The position numbers and the translations under genes are program-made. The notes under the pieces were generated by a model. That model had not been told where the DNA came from. It made no database searches and saw nothing but the letters and a program-made list of their open reading frames with translations. From Arthrobacter crystallopoietes (lineage in GTDB: Bacteria > Actinomycetota > Actinomycetes > Actinomycetales > Micrococcaceae), in NCBI RefSeq assembly GCF_002849715.1, contig NZ_CP018863.1, forward strand, positions 3,410,001 through 3,474,000: a stretch of 64,000 nucleotides of DNA, in the 5' to 3' direction. Positions 7,427-16,762 of the stretch are shown here, piece after piece. How positions within the stretch are numbered: position 1 is the first letter of the stretch; every line of letters starts with the position of its first letter.

Positions 7427-10400
7427 TTACGGCGCCGCCTGAACCTCATTCACAGTCGGTTCGGAAACCAACTGGACGGGGGTTCCGTCGCCTCCGGTGT
7501 AGGTGACGACCACCTGGACAGTGAAGCCGACTTCAGCTTCGCCGAGCAGGAAATTGCCGGTGGTTCCATCCTGGGTGGTGGCTGCTTCGCCCGTGCCGGG
7601 GTCAACGATCTGGAGTTCGAACCGGAGGTCCGTGACTTCCGGATCGGGGATCTCCGCCGTTGCGTTTACCGTCTGCCCTTCCACGAGGTCGCCCACATTG
7701 AGGTTGACCGTTCCGGCGGGCAGTTCAACCGGTGCTTCAACACCGTCAGAGACGTCCACAGTTTCATCGCTGAACTGCAGTTGCTCGACGTTGCGCAGAA
7801 TGTCCTGGCGGATACCGGGATTGGCAACACTGGTGACCCGGATGACGCCATCGGACAGCTGCTCGATCTCGAACTCGTCGCGGGTTTCCGCGTAGACGAT
7901 CGTATCGGTGGCATCAGCCTGGTTGGCGTCGGCGCCGACAACACTGCGCTCAATGAACAGATCGACCGGGCTGATGGTCCGGTTGAAGATCCGCTCCGAG
8001 AAGGCAGAGATCGACTTGGCCCTTTCGGCTACTGCACCATCGGCGGGCCGCCAGACAACGTTCACGTCCAGCCAGGCGTCGCCGTCGACAAAGTTGCGGC
8101 CGAGGCGGGGTTCGACGAGGTCGCTGCCCGCACCGGCTAACAGGATGTTGTTGTTGAAATCGTCCGGCGTGGTGGGCTGGCCGTCGAGGAACGGCAGGGC
8201 GTATTCGGGCAGCTCGCCACCACCGAGCAGGTCGCGCAGACCGGCTATCCGGTCCAGATGTTCCTGGGTCAGTCGGTGACCGTACCCGAGGGTGCCGATT
8301 TCCGGAGCGACGAGGTCATCTTCCGACTGGGAGCCGCGGATCACGTCGTTGCTGTTCCAGCCGGCGACCGCCTCGACGCCGAGGTACCTGTCGCGGATGC
8401 CCGACTCGACTTCGGGCACGATCTGCAGCCTGTCCATGTCGACCCTGGCCGGGAACCTGTTGTCCTTGAAGGTCACCCAGTCGAAGCCGAGCATCCCGCC
8501 GAACCGCTCCGTCCCGGTGCCAGCGACCATGATGTCGTCGCCGCCTTCGGCATCGTGGTCCGCGTTGCCGGAGCCGCCGTTGAGGACGTCGTGCCCGCCG
8601 TGCCACAGGGCCGGATCGTTCATCATGGTGTTGCTCAGATCGCCGACCAACAGATCGCTGCCGCCCGGACCGCCTTCGATCCAATCGTCCCCCTCATCGC
8701 CGCGGAGGTTATCCGGGCCGGTGGAGCCAAGAATGAAGTCGTTACCCAGTCCGCCAAAGACCGTGGAATTGTCATTGCCGCCGAGGATGAAGTCCTGTCC
8801 GGAGCCGCCGAACAGCAGGTCCGCAACACCGGGCCCGCCGGCCAGGGCGTCGTTGCCGGCCTCACCCTGGAGCCTGTCGTCGCCGTTGAGATCGGTCAGG
8901 ATGTCATCGCCGTCGCCGCCCATCAGGGCATCGGCGCCGTCGTCGCCTTCAATCCGGTCGTTGCCGGCCCGGCCCCAGAACGAGTCGTCGCCGATGCCGC
9001 CCCGGAGGCTGTCGTTGCTATCTGTTCCCTGCATGGTGGTATGTTCCCCGCCGGTAAAGCGGGACCATCCGTCCAGCTCCTGCAGCCCGGCGGCGGCGAG
9101 ATCCACTGCCGGCTCGCTTAGGTCGAAGGTCGCCTGGGCTGCAGCGAAGACGTCGTGGGGCAGCTTGTCTGCGGCAGTGTTCCGCAGGATCAACTGGGAG
9201 AACGAGTTCGCCTCCAGCGTGTGAAACAAGGAGTTGCCCAGATTCCTGGTCAGGTAGTAGAAACGGTCGCCGTTCTGCAGGTTTTCCAGCTGCTGTTCGA
9301 ACACCACGTTGAAGGTGGTACCCAGCATGCCACCGAAAACGAACGGCTTTTCAGCCAGGCCGCCCATCCAGAAGTCGATGTCGTTGACACCGGTTTCCGC
9401 GGCCGGGGCGGTCATGAACGCCTCGTCCTCGATGAGCAGCGCCGCCGCGGCACGCTTTGAATCCAGCGTGTCAACGTCCAGCGATGGGTGGATTCCGTAG
9501 GCGGCCACGAAGTTCAGGATGGACTCCGGATTCTTCATGGCGAGCCGGAAGTCCTCCCAGCTGGTGTACGGGGCAAGTTCCGGATGCCGCGAATCTTCGT
9601 AGAACGTTTGGCGTGCCACCTGCAGGGACGGAACACCGGTCTCGCGTGCCCGCAGCATATTGATCGTGACCAGATCCAGCGGCAGTCCCAGCAGTTGGTT
9701 TCGCAACGTATCGGTCACGAATTCGTCGATGGCGTTGGCCGTCTGATGCGTGGTGCCCCGGATGATGGAACCGGCAGCCTCATTCGGTGACAGCGCGGTG
9801 CCGTCCGGTGCTGTCAGGTAACCTTGCGGGTTCAGGAAGCCGTCGAAGAGCGGGATGTCCTCCATCTCGCCGTTGACCTCGCGCCGGATGTCCTCGGTCA
9901 GCAATGAATGCCCGAACCGGTAGACCACGTGTGCGAATTCCGCGACGATCGCCGGGTCGACATCCGGCATGTAGGAATTCTCATTCAGGGTGGTTGGATC
10001 GATATTCGGCTGGATGCGGCGGGCAAACTCTTCGAAAACGAGATGCTGGTACTGCATCTCCGTAAAGAAGCGTGCCGCTTGGAACAGCCGCTCGCCGTAG
10101 TCCCAAATGCCGTCCTCGGCCATGTAGCGGTCCCGGAGCTCGGCCGGTGCCTCGTTCTGCAGGAAATCATCGATCTGTTCCATGACCCGGTTATGCTCCG
10201 AATGGAACACATGGTGCACAGCTGTCAGGGCGATGTTCTCGTTGCCGCGTCCGTCGCCGGTGGCGAAATGGCTGCCCAGCAGTTCGGCGTCGTAACCGCT
10301 CGGCGGATTTGGCGTAGCACCATGGGCAATGTCGTCCAGGAACGCCTGGTTTACGCGGATTACGTTCTCCGGTACGGCAACACCGCCATTGGCAGGATCG

Positions 10401-12508
10401 CCCTCGATCATGGTGCCGTCTTCGAGGACCAGTTGCGGATAGCCGTTCGGGCCGGGCACAAAATGGCCGTACGGATCCATCCGCAGCATCGGTACGTTCA
10501 GGACGTCCATGTCCGTCAGGTTGATGCCGAGGACAGTACGGGCTTGGTTCTTGACATCGTTCCAAGTGGCCACGCCTTCACCGCCGGCGCCGTTGAGCAG
10601 TTTACCGGTGACCTCGGGCCCGTTTTCTCCGGCCACATACTCTCGGAGGAACGCCTGGTGCGAGGGGTGCGAAGTGTAGGTCTGGTTCTGGTCGACGAAC
10701 GGGGTGGTGCGGTTGATATGCTCCTGGCTGCCGTCCTCGCCGATGGTGGCGCGGGAGAGAGTCAGGAAGTTGGTGCGGGAGCCCTCCTCATACAGCGGAT
10801 CATCGGGCTGCAGCGGGACCACGATGGTGCCGTTGCCGCCCTTGGAGACCTGGTCCAGACCGTGGTCGAAGAACTGCCCAAAGAACGTGAAGAAGCTTGT
10901 GACGGAAGCCGAGAGGCCCTCATCGGTAGCAATGTCGGGGATAAACATTTCCGAACCCCCGACCAAGCCGGCCAGCTCGTCTTCCACCCCTGCGCTGACG
11001 GCCAGCGGGCCGCCGAGGATAATGGCTCTTTTAGCCTTGAGCCGCTGCAGTTCGGCAGCAACACTGGCCGGGACTGAGCCGCTCCTGGGCACCAGCAGGA
11101 TGGGGGCACCCTGTTTGCCCGCGGCAGGTGAACCGGAAAGTGCGTCCGGGAAGTTCTCCCCGGTGGTGAGATAGACGGTGTCCACGCCCGGTGCGTAGTG
11201 TTCGGCCGAGATCATGGCGGCCGTGTCGTACAGGGTGGTTCCGCCGATCCGGGTGACCGTCGCGCCGTCCCGGCCGTTCAACTCGTTGAAGACCGGCTCG
11301 CTGACTGCCCTCGGCCCGCCGAGAACGACTATCTCGGAGGGATTCAGCCGGTCCAGTTCGGTGGCGGTGGCCGCAGGGATGCCGTCCCTGGTGACCAGGA
11401 GGACGGGATTCCCGTCCCTGGCCGCAGGGGCCGCGGCCGCCAGCGCATCCGGGAAATTCAGGCCCGTGGCGATGAACACCTTCGACGCACCATCGGGATG
11501 GTTGGCCCGGCTGATGGCCGCCGCGGTGTCGTAGCGGGTTGTCCCGGCCTGGCGGGTCACCGCTCCTGCCGTGAATTGCTGGAGTGTAGTGGCGACGGTG
11601 GCCGTAACAGCCACATCACCACCGACAACCACGATCCGCTGCGGCTGGAGCCGGGCCAGTTGGGTCCGGATGGATGCGGGAATGCTGTTTGAATTGACCA
11701 GCAGCAGCGGTCCGCCGCTCGCCGTAGCCGCCGGTCCTGCTGCCAGCGCGTCGGAGTAGTCGTCTGCTCGCGCTATGTAGACCACCGGTACGCTTGGGTT
11801 GTAGTTGGCCTTGCTGATGGCAGCTGAGGTGTCGAACAAAGTGGTGCCATACGTTCGGCTGAACGCGGTGCCGTCAACGAGGCCGGATCCTTCAATCCGC
11901 TCGGACGCTGCCACCGCGGCAGGATTGTCGGTGGTCTGGTCGACGACCAAGTTGCTGATGATGCGGGGTTCCGCGTCGTAGACGAACTCCCCGTCGGTGC
12001 TCTTGTACGAGGTCGGCGTCCCCGGAGCGCCGCCTGGCGCGCCGCCGCCGGGAATCGGATCGGCATCCTTGAAATCGGCCGGAAGCAGCCGCGGAAAGTC
12101 CTTCCCGCTGGTTCCGTAGCCGTCCTGGCCGGGCATGAGGTTGTTCCAGCGGCCGTCGACGGTCCGCAGCCCGAACGGCAGCGTCGGCGAGCCCACGCAA
12201 GGGTCGCCGTCGACGTCGTAATGCGTCTGTTCGGCGATGTTGAAGGTGGCGCCGGTCTGGCACAGCGGCGATGAATCCTCGTCTTCGAGAATGGTGTCCT
12301 CGGCGTGCGCTTCGGAAATATCGATCTGCTTGATGATGAATTCCAGATCACCGGTGGTGACGTTGAAATCCTGCCCCGGCGGCGGTGCCGCCGCAGCTTG
12401 GCCGGGGACCATGACCCCGGATAGGACCACCGCGCTGCCGGTGGCCAATGCTGCCAGTTTTATGCTTGTTTTGCGGCGCGCCGAAAGGTGCCGCGGACTC
12501 TTGTCCAT
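7427..12508 (-). CDS. Secreted animal-type haem peroxidase with CWB2 insert and RTX repeats
   Basis: A 1693-residue secreted protein. A Sec signal peptide (residues 1-41, MDKSPRHLSARRKTSIKLAA…QAAAA) leads into the start of a bacterial animal-haem-peroxidase domain (about 50-205). Three cell-wall-binding type 2 repeats follow (about 218-516; IVVVGGDVAV, IVVLGGPRAVS, AIILGGPLAVS). The peroxidase then resumes with the distal haem motif FGQFFDHGLD (His about 549) and the proximal motif YRFGHS (His about 867). RTX-type nonapeptides (GDDILTDLNGDD, GGSGQDFILGG, GNDFILG) lie at nucleotides about 8640-9050 and should bind calcium outside the cell. An Ig-like domain closes the chain (about 1595-1693). 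No LPXTG or membrane anchor is seen; CWB2 presumably holds it to wall polymers. TTG 12520 is possible, but ATG 12508 with GGGGAA upstream fits better. Confidence 0.9.
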   Translation of the reverse strand: MDKSPRHLSARRKTSIKLAALATGSAVVLSGVMVPGQAAAAPPPGQDFNVTTGDLEFIIKQIDISEAHAEDTILEDEDSSPLCQTGATFNIAEQTHYDVDGDPCVGSPTLPFGLRTVDGRWNNLMPGQDGYGTSGKDFPRLLPADFKDADPIPGGGAPGGAPGTPTSYKSTDGEFVYDAEPRIISNLVVDQTTDNPAAVAASERIEGSGLVDGTAFSRTYGTTLFDTSAAISKANYNPSVPVVYIARADDYSDALAAGPAATASGGPLLLVNSNSIPASIRTQLARLQPQRIVVVGGDVAVTATVATTLQQFTAGAVTRQAGTTRYDTAAAISRANHPDGASKVFIATGLNFPDALAAAAPAARDGNPVLLVTRDGIPAATATELDRLNPSEIVVLGGPRAVSEPVFNELNGRDGATVTRIGGTTLYDTAAMISAEHYAPGVDTVYLTTGENFPDALSGSPAAGKQGAPILLVPRSGSVPASVAAELQRLKAKRAIILGGPLAVSAGVEDELAGLVGGSEMFIPDIATDEGLSASVTSFFTFFGQFFDHGLDQVSKGGNGTIVVPLQPDDPLYEEGSRTNFLTLSRATIGEDGSQEHINRTTPFVDQNQTYTSHPSHQAFLREYVAGENGPEVTGKLLNGAGGEGVATWNDVKNQARTVLGINLTDMDVLNVPMLRMDPYGHFVPGPNGYPQLVLEDGTMIEGDPANGGVAVPENVIRVNQAFLDDIAHGATPNPPSGYDAELLGSHFATGDGRGNENIALTAVHHVFHSEHNRVMEQIDDFLQNEAPAELRDRYMAEDGIWDYGERLFQAARFFTEMQYQHLVFEEFARRIQPNIDPTTLNENSYMPDVDPAIVAEFAHVVYRFGHSLLTEDIRREVNGEMEDIPLFDGFLNPQGYLTAPDGTALSPNEAAGSIIRGTTHQTANAIDEFVTDTLRNQLLGLPLDLVTINMLRARETGVPSLQVARQTFYEDSRHPELAPYTSWEDFRLAMKNPESILNFVAAYGIHPSLDVDTLDSKRAAAALLIEDEAFMTAPAAETGVNDIDFWMGGLAEKPFVFGGMLGTTFNVVFEQQLENLQNGDRFYYLTRNLGNSLFHTLEANSFSQLILRNTAADKLPHDVFAAAQATFDLSEPAVDLAAAGLQELDGWSRFTGGEHTTMQGTDSNDSLRGGIGDDSFWGRAGNDRIEGDDGADALMGGDGDDILTDLNGDDRLQGEAGNDALAGGPGVADLLFGGSGQDFILGGNDNSTVFGGLGNDFILGSTGPDNLRGDEGDDWIEGGPGGSDLLVGDLSNTMMNDPALWHGGHDVLNGGSGNADHDAEGGDDIMVAGTGTERFGGMLGFDWVTFKDNRFPARVDMDRLQIVPEVESGIRDRYLGVEAVAGWNSNDVIRGSQSEDDLVAPEIGTLGYGHRLTQEHLDRIAGLRDLLGGGELPEYALPFLDGQPTTPDDFNNNILLAGAGSDLVEPRLGRNFVDGDAWLDVNVVWRPADGAVAERAKSISAFSERIFNRTISPVDLFIERSVVGADANQADATDTIVYAETRDEFEIEQLSDGVIRVTSVANPGIRQDILRNVEQLQFSDETVDVSDGVEAPVELPAGTVNLNVGDLVEGQTVNATAEIPDPEVTDLRFELQIVDPGTGEAATTQDGTTGNFLLGEAEVGFTVQVVVTYTGGDGTPVQLVSEPTVNEVQAAP

Positions 12509-12748
12509 CGTGTTCCCCAATTCCGAATGGACCCGCTCTGTGCGCGGAGCCTCCCCATGACGGCAGGGCCGTCCGGTGCGAGTGGATGGAGTCCCTGTGC
12601 CGTCCCTGCGAGCCTTACACCAGCACCCTTGGAAAAAGTTGAGGCCCTAGTGAGAGCGCAGATCCGCGCACGTTAACCAGCGGTGCCCGGTCCGTCGACG
12701 GAACCGGGCACCTTGGGCACGAGCTGCGGGGGAGGAGCTGCGCTGGCC
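12509..12748. other. Intergenic gap between peroxidase and accA3
   Basis: About 240 bp holding the promoter and leader of the peroxidase gene (right to left) and, at 12682-12712, a hairpin downstream of the carboxylase alpha gene. No further gene with plausible coding character is visible. Confidence 0.5.
12682..12712 (-). terminator. Hairpin downstream of accA3
   Basis: A 10-bp stem GGTGCCCGGT/ACCGGGCACC, extended by CC/GG across a single bulged base, with GTCGAC in the loop. It lies about 40 bases beyond the accA3 stop. There is no U-run, so termination, if any, would be of the U-less type common in actinobacteria. Confidence 0.5.
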
Positions 12749-14533
12749 TTAGTCGATGATGGCGGCCAGCACCGCGCCGGCAGAAACGGTGGCGCCCGGC
12801 TTCGCCGTCAGTTTGGAGATGGTGCCGGCCTTGTGCGCGGTCAGCGGCTGCTCCATCTTCATGGCCTCAAGCACGACGACGAGATCGCCTTCCGCGACCG
12901 TGTCACCTTCGCTGACGGCCACCTTCACGATGGTGCCCTGCATCGGTGAGGACAAATCGTCCCCGCTGGCCGCAGCGCCGGCCGAACCGCCGGAACGCCC
13001 GCGGCCGCGCTTGGGCTTGCCGTTGGACTTGGTAGCGGCGCCGCCGGAGGTGTTCAGACCCGCGGGGAGCACAACTTCCAGCCGTTTGCCGCCCACCTCA
13101 ACGGTCACGCGCTGGCGTTCGCCGTCGTCGTCGGTGGTTGTTGACGCCGCGGCATCGAAGGCGGGAATCTCGTTGACGAATTCGGTCTCGATCCAGCGGG
13201 TGTGGACTTTGAAGGGCTCCAGCGGGTCCGCCGGGGCGAAATCCGGATCCGCCGTCACGGCCCGGTGGAAGGGCAGGACGGTCGGCATGCCGCCGATCTC
13301 CATCTCCGCCAGGGCGCGGCGGGCGCGCTGCAGGGCCTGGTTGCGGCTGGCGCCGGTGACCACGAGCTTGGCGAGCAGGGAGTCGAAGTTGCCGCCGACC
13401 ACCTCGCCGGCTTCGACGCCGGAGTCCACGCGGACGCCGGGGCCGGTGGGCAGCTTCATGGATTCCACGGTGCCCGGGGCCGGCATGAAGTTGCGGCCGG
13501 CATCCTCCCCGTTGATGCGGAACTCGAAGGAGTGGCCGCGGATCTCGGGATCGCCGTAGCCCAGTTCCTCGCCGCAGGCCAGCCGGAACTGCTCGCGGAC
13601 CAGGTCCACGCCGGCGACCTCCTCGGAAATGGGATGCTCCACCTGCAGGCGCGTGTTGACCTCAAGGAAGGAGATGGTGCCGTCCTGGCCGACCAGGAAT
13701 TCGCAGGTGCCGGCGCCCTGGTATCCGGCCTCGAGCATGATGGCCTTGGACGCCTCGTACAGCCGGTAGTTCTGGTCCGCGCTCAGGAACGGGGCGGGGG
13801 CTTCCTCGACGAGCTTCTGATTGCGGCGCTGCAGCGAACAGTCGCGGGTGGAAATAACGACGACGTTGCCGTGCGCATCCGCGAGGCACTGGGTTTCCAC
13901 ATGCCGGGGTGCATCGAGGAAGCGCTCGACGAAGCACTCGCCGCGGCCAAAGGCAGCGGTTGCCTCGCGGACCGCGGAGTCGAAGGCCTCGGGGATCTCG
14001 TCCCGGTCACGGACCACTTTGATGCCGCGGCCGCCGCCGCCGTAAGCGGCCTTGATGGCCAGCGGGAGACCGTAGGTGTCCGCGAACGCGAGGACTTCAT
14101 CCACGCCCTGGACCGGATCCGCGGTGCCGGGAACCAAGGGAGCGCCGACCTTTTCGGCAATGTGCCGGGCCTGGACCTTATCACCGAGTTTGGCAATGGC
14201 GTCGGGGGAGGGGCCGATCCAGATCAGCCCGGCGTCGATGACCCGCTGGGCGAAGTCCGCGTTTTCGGCGAGGAAGCCGTAGCCGGGGTGGACGGCGTCG
14301 GCACCGGAGGTTGCGGCCGCTTCGAGCAGCTTGTCCATGGCCAGATAGGACTCCGTGGCGGTGCTGCCGCCCAGGGAGTAGGCCTCGTCGGCCAGACGGA
14401 CATGCAGCGCATCCCGGTCAGGCTCTGCGTAAACGGCGACGGAGGCGAGGCCTTCATCCCGTGCGGCTCGGATTACGCGGACGGCAATTTCACCACGGTT
14501 GGCGATCAGTACCTTGGTGATGCGCTGGGTCAT
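12749..14533 (-). CDS. accA3: Acyl-CoA carboxylase alpha subunit (biotin carboxylase + BCCP)
   Basis: A 594-residue cytoplasmic subunit that carboxylates its own biotin with ATP and bicarbonate, for acetyl-/propionyl-CoA carboxylation in fatty-acid and methylmalonyl supply. Residues 1-450 are biotin carboxylase: [18 protein letters not shown] at the N-terminus, the ATP-grasp loop [13 protein letters not shown], and catalytic [17 protein letters not shown] and [12 protein letters not shown] Gly/Ser/basic linker precedes the biotinyl domain (about 520-594) with the modified lysine in EAMKM. ATG 14533 has AAGGAG at 7 bases. The beta and epsilon subunits and the biotin ligase lie about 11 kb away at 25242-28311, so the locus is conserved but split by inserted genes. 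Confidence 0.95.
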   Translation of the reverse strand: MTQRITKVLIANRGEIAVRVIRAARDEGLASVAVYAEPDRDALHVRLADEAYSLGGSTATESYLAMDKLLEAAATSGADAVHPGYGFLAENADFAQRVIDAGLIWIGPSPDAIAKLGDKVQARHIAEKVGAPLVPGTADPVQGVDEVLAFADTYGLPLAIKAAYGGGGRGIKVVRDRDEIPEAFDSAVREATAAFGRGECFVERFLDAPRHVETQCLADAHGNVVVISTRDCSLQRRNQKLVEEAPAPFLSADQNYRLYEASKAIMLEAGYQGAGTCEFLVGQDGTISFLEVNTRLQVEHPISEEVAGVDLVREQFRLACGEELGYGDPEIRGHSFEFRINGEDAGRNFMPAPGTVESMKLPTGPGVRVDSGVEAGEVVGGNFDSLLAKLVVTGASRNQALQRARRALAEMEIGGMPTVLPFHRAVTADPDFAPADPLEPFKVHTRWIETEFVNEIPAFDAAASTTTDDDGERQRVTVEVGGKRLEVVLPAGLNTSGGAATKSNGKPKRGRGRSGGSAGAAASGDDLSSPMQGTIVKVAVSEGDTVAEGDLVVVLEAMKMEQPLTAHKAGTISKLTAKPGATVSAGAVLAAIID

Positions 14534-14834
14534 TCAAAGCTCCTTCTATCCTTGAGGAGCCTAGCGCGGTTTTGCGGGTATCACCCAATAACCATGCCAA
14601 TTGTGCGTGTGTGGGCGCAGTTCTTTGTAGGTGTTCTACAAAAGGGGCGGTGCCGGGAGCTGGTGCTTAGTGCTTCCTCCCGACCCGACGCCGAAATCCC
14701 CTTGTAACGATAATCCCTTAGGACCCATTCGCTGTTTTAGGTACCGCCGGCCGTTCGCCTCGTGTATACCTGTCGGTAACCCGTAGGGAGAATCAAGCGC
14801 GCCAAGCGGTGCCCTTGGGAGCAAAGGAAGTCAG
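14534..14834. other. Divergent control region accA3 / Ser-Thr kinase
   Basis: About 300 bp without a gene. It contains an inverted repeat at 14624-14642, about 90 bases upstream of accA3, and a TATACC -10-like hexamer at about 14765 pointing toward the kinase. Nothing else coding is seen. Confidence 0.5.
14624..14642. promoter_or_regulatory. Inverted repeat, candidate operator of accA3
   Basis: TTTGTAG-GTGTT-CTACAAA, a perfect 7-bp inverted repeat with a 5-base spacer, in an otherwise GC-rich gap about 90 bases upstream of the accA3 start. The size and symmetry suit a dimeric HTH regulator (GntR or TetR type). Which regulator binds is unknown. Confidence 0.45.
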
Positions 14835-15974
14835 TTGGGGGACGTGTATTTGGGGCAGTCTCTGCCAGTTAGCTTGGGCGGCCGTTACAAGCTTCAGGAA
14901 CTGATCGGGCGGGGCGGATCGGCAGCGGTCTATAAGGCCGTGGATGACGTGCTGGGCCGATTGGTTGCGGTGAAGGTTTTCCGTCCTGATATCAGTGACG
15001 AAGGGGAGTTGCGGCGCCAGGAGGCAGAAGTACAGCTGCTGTCGACATTCAACCACCCAGGCCTGGTCACTGTTTACGATGCGGGCAGGGAAGATTCAAC
15101 TTCCGACGGGACCCGCTCCTTTGTGGTGATGGAGCTTGCGCAAGGCAAGGACCTGCGAAACCGGCTTCGGCTGGGGCGGCTGGAGTCCAGGGATGTAGCA
15201 AAGATCGGCCACCAACTGGCGGCTGCACTTCACTATGTCCACGTTCAGGGAGTGATCCACCGCGACCTCAAACCGGCGAACATCATGCTGGCGTTCGATG
15301 AAGACACCGGTGAAGCCCGGGCCAAGCTCATGGATTTCGGCATTGCCCGCGTCATAGAAGGAACACGGCTGACCGCCACCGGGCAGACTGTTGGAACCGC
15401 AACCTACCTGAGCCCGGAGCAGGCCCAGGGCGGGGCATTGGGAACATCCAGCGATATCTATTCCCTCGGACTGGTCCTGCTGGAGTGCCTGACCGGCCAC
15501 GTCGAATTTCCCGGCAGTCCAGTCGAATCGGCTGTGGCCCGCCTGCAACGCGGACCGGTTATCCCGGCGGAGATCGGCCCCGGATGGGTTCGCCTTCTGT
15601 CGAGGATGACCGCGATGGATCCAGCCGCACGGCCCGATGCCGCCGAAGTAGCTGCTGCGCTTGCCGACCTGGACAATACAGCGTGGGAGCTGGATCCGGC
15701 ACTGGACGTGCGGGAGACGCCGGAGGCGCCGGAGAGCAGTACGGCAGCCATTCCGGTTGCCCAGGCGGCAAGACCTCTGCGGTCACGGCCTACCCGCAAG
15801 TTTCCCGTCTGGGTCATCGCAGCAGTCCTCGTGCTCGCTGGCATTGCGGTCTTTGCGCTTTCGCTGACCTCCAATCCGCAAGAGGCTCAGACATCTGTCC
15901 CTACACCATCGCCGACCCTGACCGGAGAGCTCGAAGAGCACATGCGCAACCTCGAACGGAACCTTGTCCCATGA
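14835..15974 (+). CDS. Membrane Ser/Thr protein kinase
   Basis: A 379-residue Hanks-type kinase. The cytoplasmic kinase domain (about 15-270) has the glycine loop GRGGSAAVYKA, the ATP lysine in VAVKVF, the catalytic loop HRDLKPANIML, DFGIAR, and SPEQ in place of APE; all key residues are present. A Pro/Ala linker leads to one membrane helix (about 322-342, VWIAAVLVLAGIAVFALSL), then a short extracellular tail of about 35 residues with no PASTA domain. TTG 14835 is chosen because AAGGAAG lies 4 bases upstream; GTG 14844 is the alternative. Its stop overlaps the start of the lipoprotein gene (ATGA), so the two are translationally coupled. Confidence 0.88.
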   Translation: MGDVYLGQSLPVSLGGRYKLQELIGRGGSAAVYKAVDDVLGRLVAVKVFRPDISDEGELRRQEAEVQLLSTFNHPGLVTVYDAGREDSTSDGTRSFVVMELAQGKDLRNRLRLGRLESRDVAKIGHQLAAALHYVHVQGVIHRDLKPANIMLAFDEDTGEARAKLMDFGIARVIEGTRLTATGQTVGTATYLSPEQAQGGALGTSSDIYSLGLVLLECLTGHVEFPGSPVESAVARLQRGPVIPAEIGPGWVRLLSRMTAMDPAARPDAAEVAAALADLDNTAWELDPALDVRETPEAPESSTAAIPVAQAARPLRSRPTRKFPVWVIAAVLVLAGIAVFALSLTSNPQEAQTSVPTPSPTLTGELEEHMRNLERNLVP

Positions 15975-16714
15975 AGAAGCCGCAAGGTATTCGCCGTATC
16001 GCAGCTGCAGCGGCAGTTTGCGTCATGCTGCTCGGCAGCGCCTGCACTGCGCCGCCACAGCTAGGGGCAGGAGCCGCCGAAAGAATGCAGGCGCACGCAG
16101 CCGAGGTCCGGAGCGCCGCGGCCGCCGGGGATTACGAGAAAGCGATCGAAGGCCTGGGCGACCTGACGGAGGAATTGAGACAGGCTGCCGGGGACGGCGA
16201 CGTCTCTTTCGCCCGCTACCAGAGCATTGAAGCCGCCATCGAGCAACTCAGCGCGGGCCTCGCCGCCGAACTCGCCGCAGCATCGCCTACTTCGGAACCG
16301 CCGAAACCTGAAACAGAAGCGGCTGCGCCGGAGGCGCCGAACAGTGTTGGGAATACGCAACCAATCCAGGGGCAGCCCGTTCCTCCTGCGCCGGCCCCGG
16401 TGCCCGCACCGCCTCCCACGGTTTCTGCCCCGGAGCCTTCCGAAACCTCGCCTGCGTCGCCTGCGCCGGCTGAGTCTGCAACGGCTGAGCCGGACAGCGA
16501 TCAGGGAGACGGCAACGGTCAGCAGGACACCGCACTTCCAGGCCGGGGCAACAGCGACCAGCAGAAGGATGACGGAGCCGGCCGGGACGATGCGGAAGGC
16601 CCGGATGATTCGACCGGCCGGGATGGATCCGAGGATGATGAGAACAACGGAGGGGCTGGGGGTGGTCCCGGTCCCGACCAAGACAAGGATAATTCCGGCA
16701 AGGACGATAACTGA
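15971..16714 (+). CDS. Lipoprotein with Pro/Ala-rich and acidic C-terminal stalk
   Basis: A 247-residue lipoprotein coupled to the upstream kinase by an ATGA overlap. The signal MKKPQGIRRIAAAAAVCVML-LGSAC places the lipid-bearing Cys at residue 25. A predicted helical domain (about 35-110, rich in Ala/Glu, RMQAHAAEVRSAAAAGDYEK…) is followed by a long low-complexity Pro/Ala/Glu stretch and a Gly/Asp-rich acidic tail ending DKDNSGKDDN. The helical part could be a sensor or partner of the kinase outside the membrane; this is inferred only from the coupling. No known domain is recognised. Confidence 0.8.
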   Translation: MKKPQGIRRIAAAAAVCVMLLGSACTAPPQLGAGAAERMQAHAAEVRSAAAAGDYEKAIEGLGDLTEELRQAAGDGDVSFARYQSIEAAIEQLSAGLAAELAAASPTSEPPKPETEAAAPEAPNSVGNTQPIQGQPVPPAPAPVPAPPPTVSAPEPSETSPASPAPAESATAEPDSDQGDGNGQQDTALPGRGNSDQQKDDGAGRDDAEGPDDSTGRDGSEDDENNGGAGGGPGPDQDKDNSGKDDN

Positions 16715-16762
16715 TTCCCCAGGGACCATGCAGGGGCCGGATCGCCCGGTAGCAGCCGGCTG

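Noticed and set aside
8640-9050. Type I secretion system implied by RTX repeats
   Set aside because: No ABC exporter or membrane-fusion gene in the window, and the protein has a Sec signal peptide.
7025-11077. Several long rightward frames opposite the peroxidase gene
   Set aside because: They mirror the third-position GC of a clear coding sequence with motifs on the minus strand; none has a start site or family motif.
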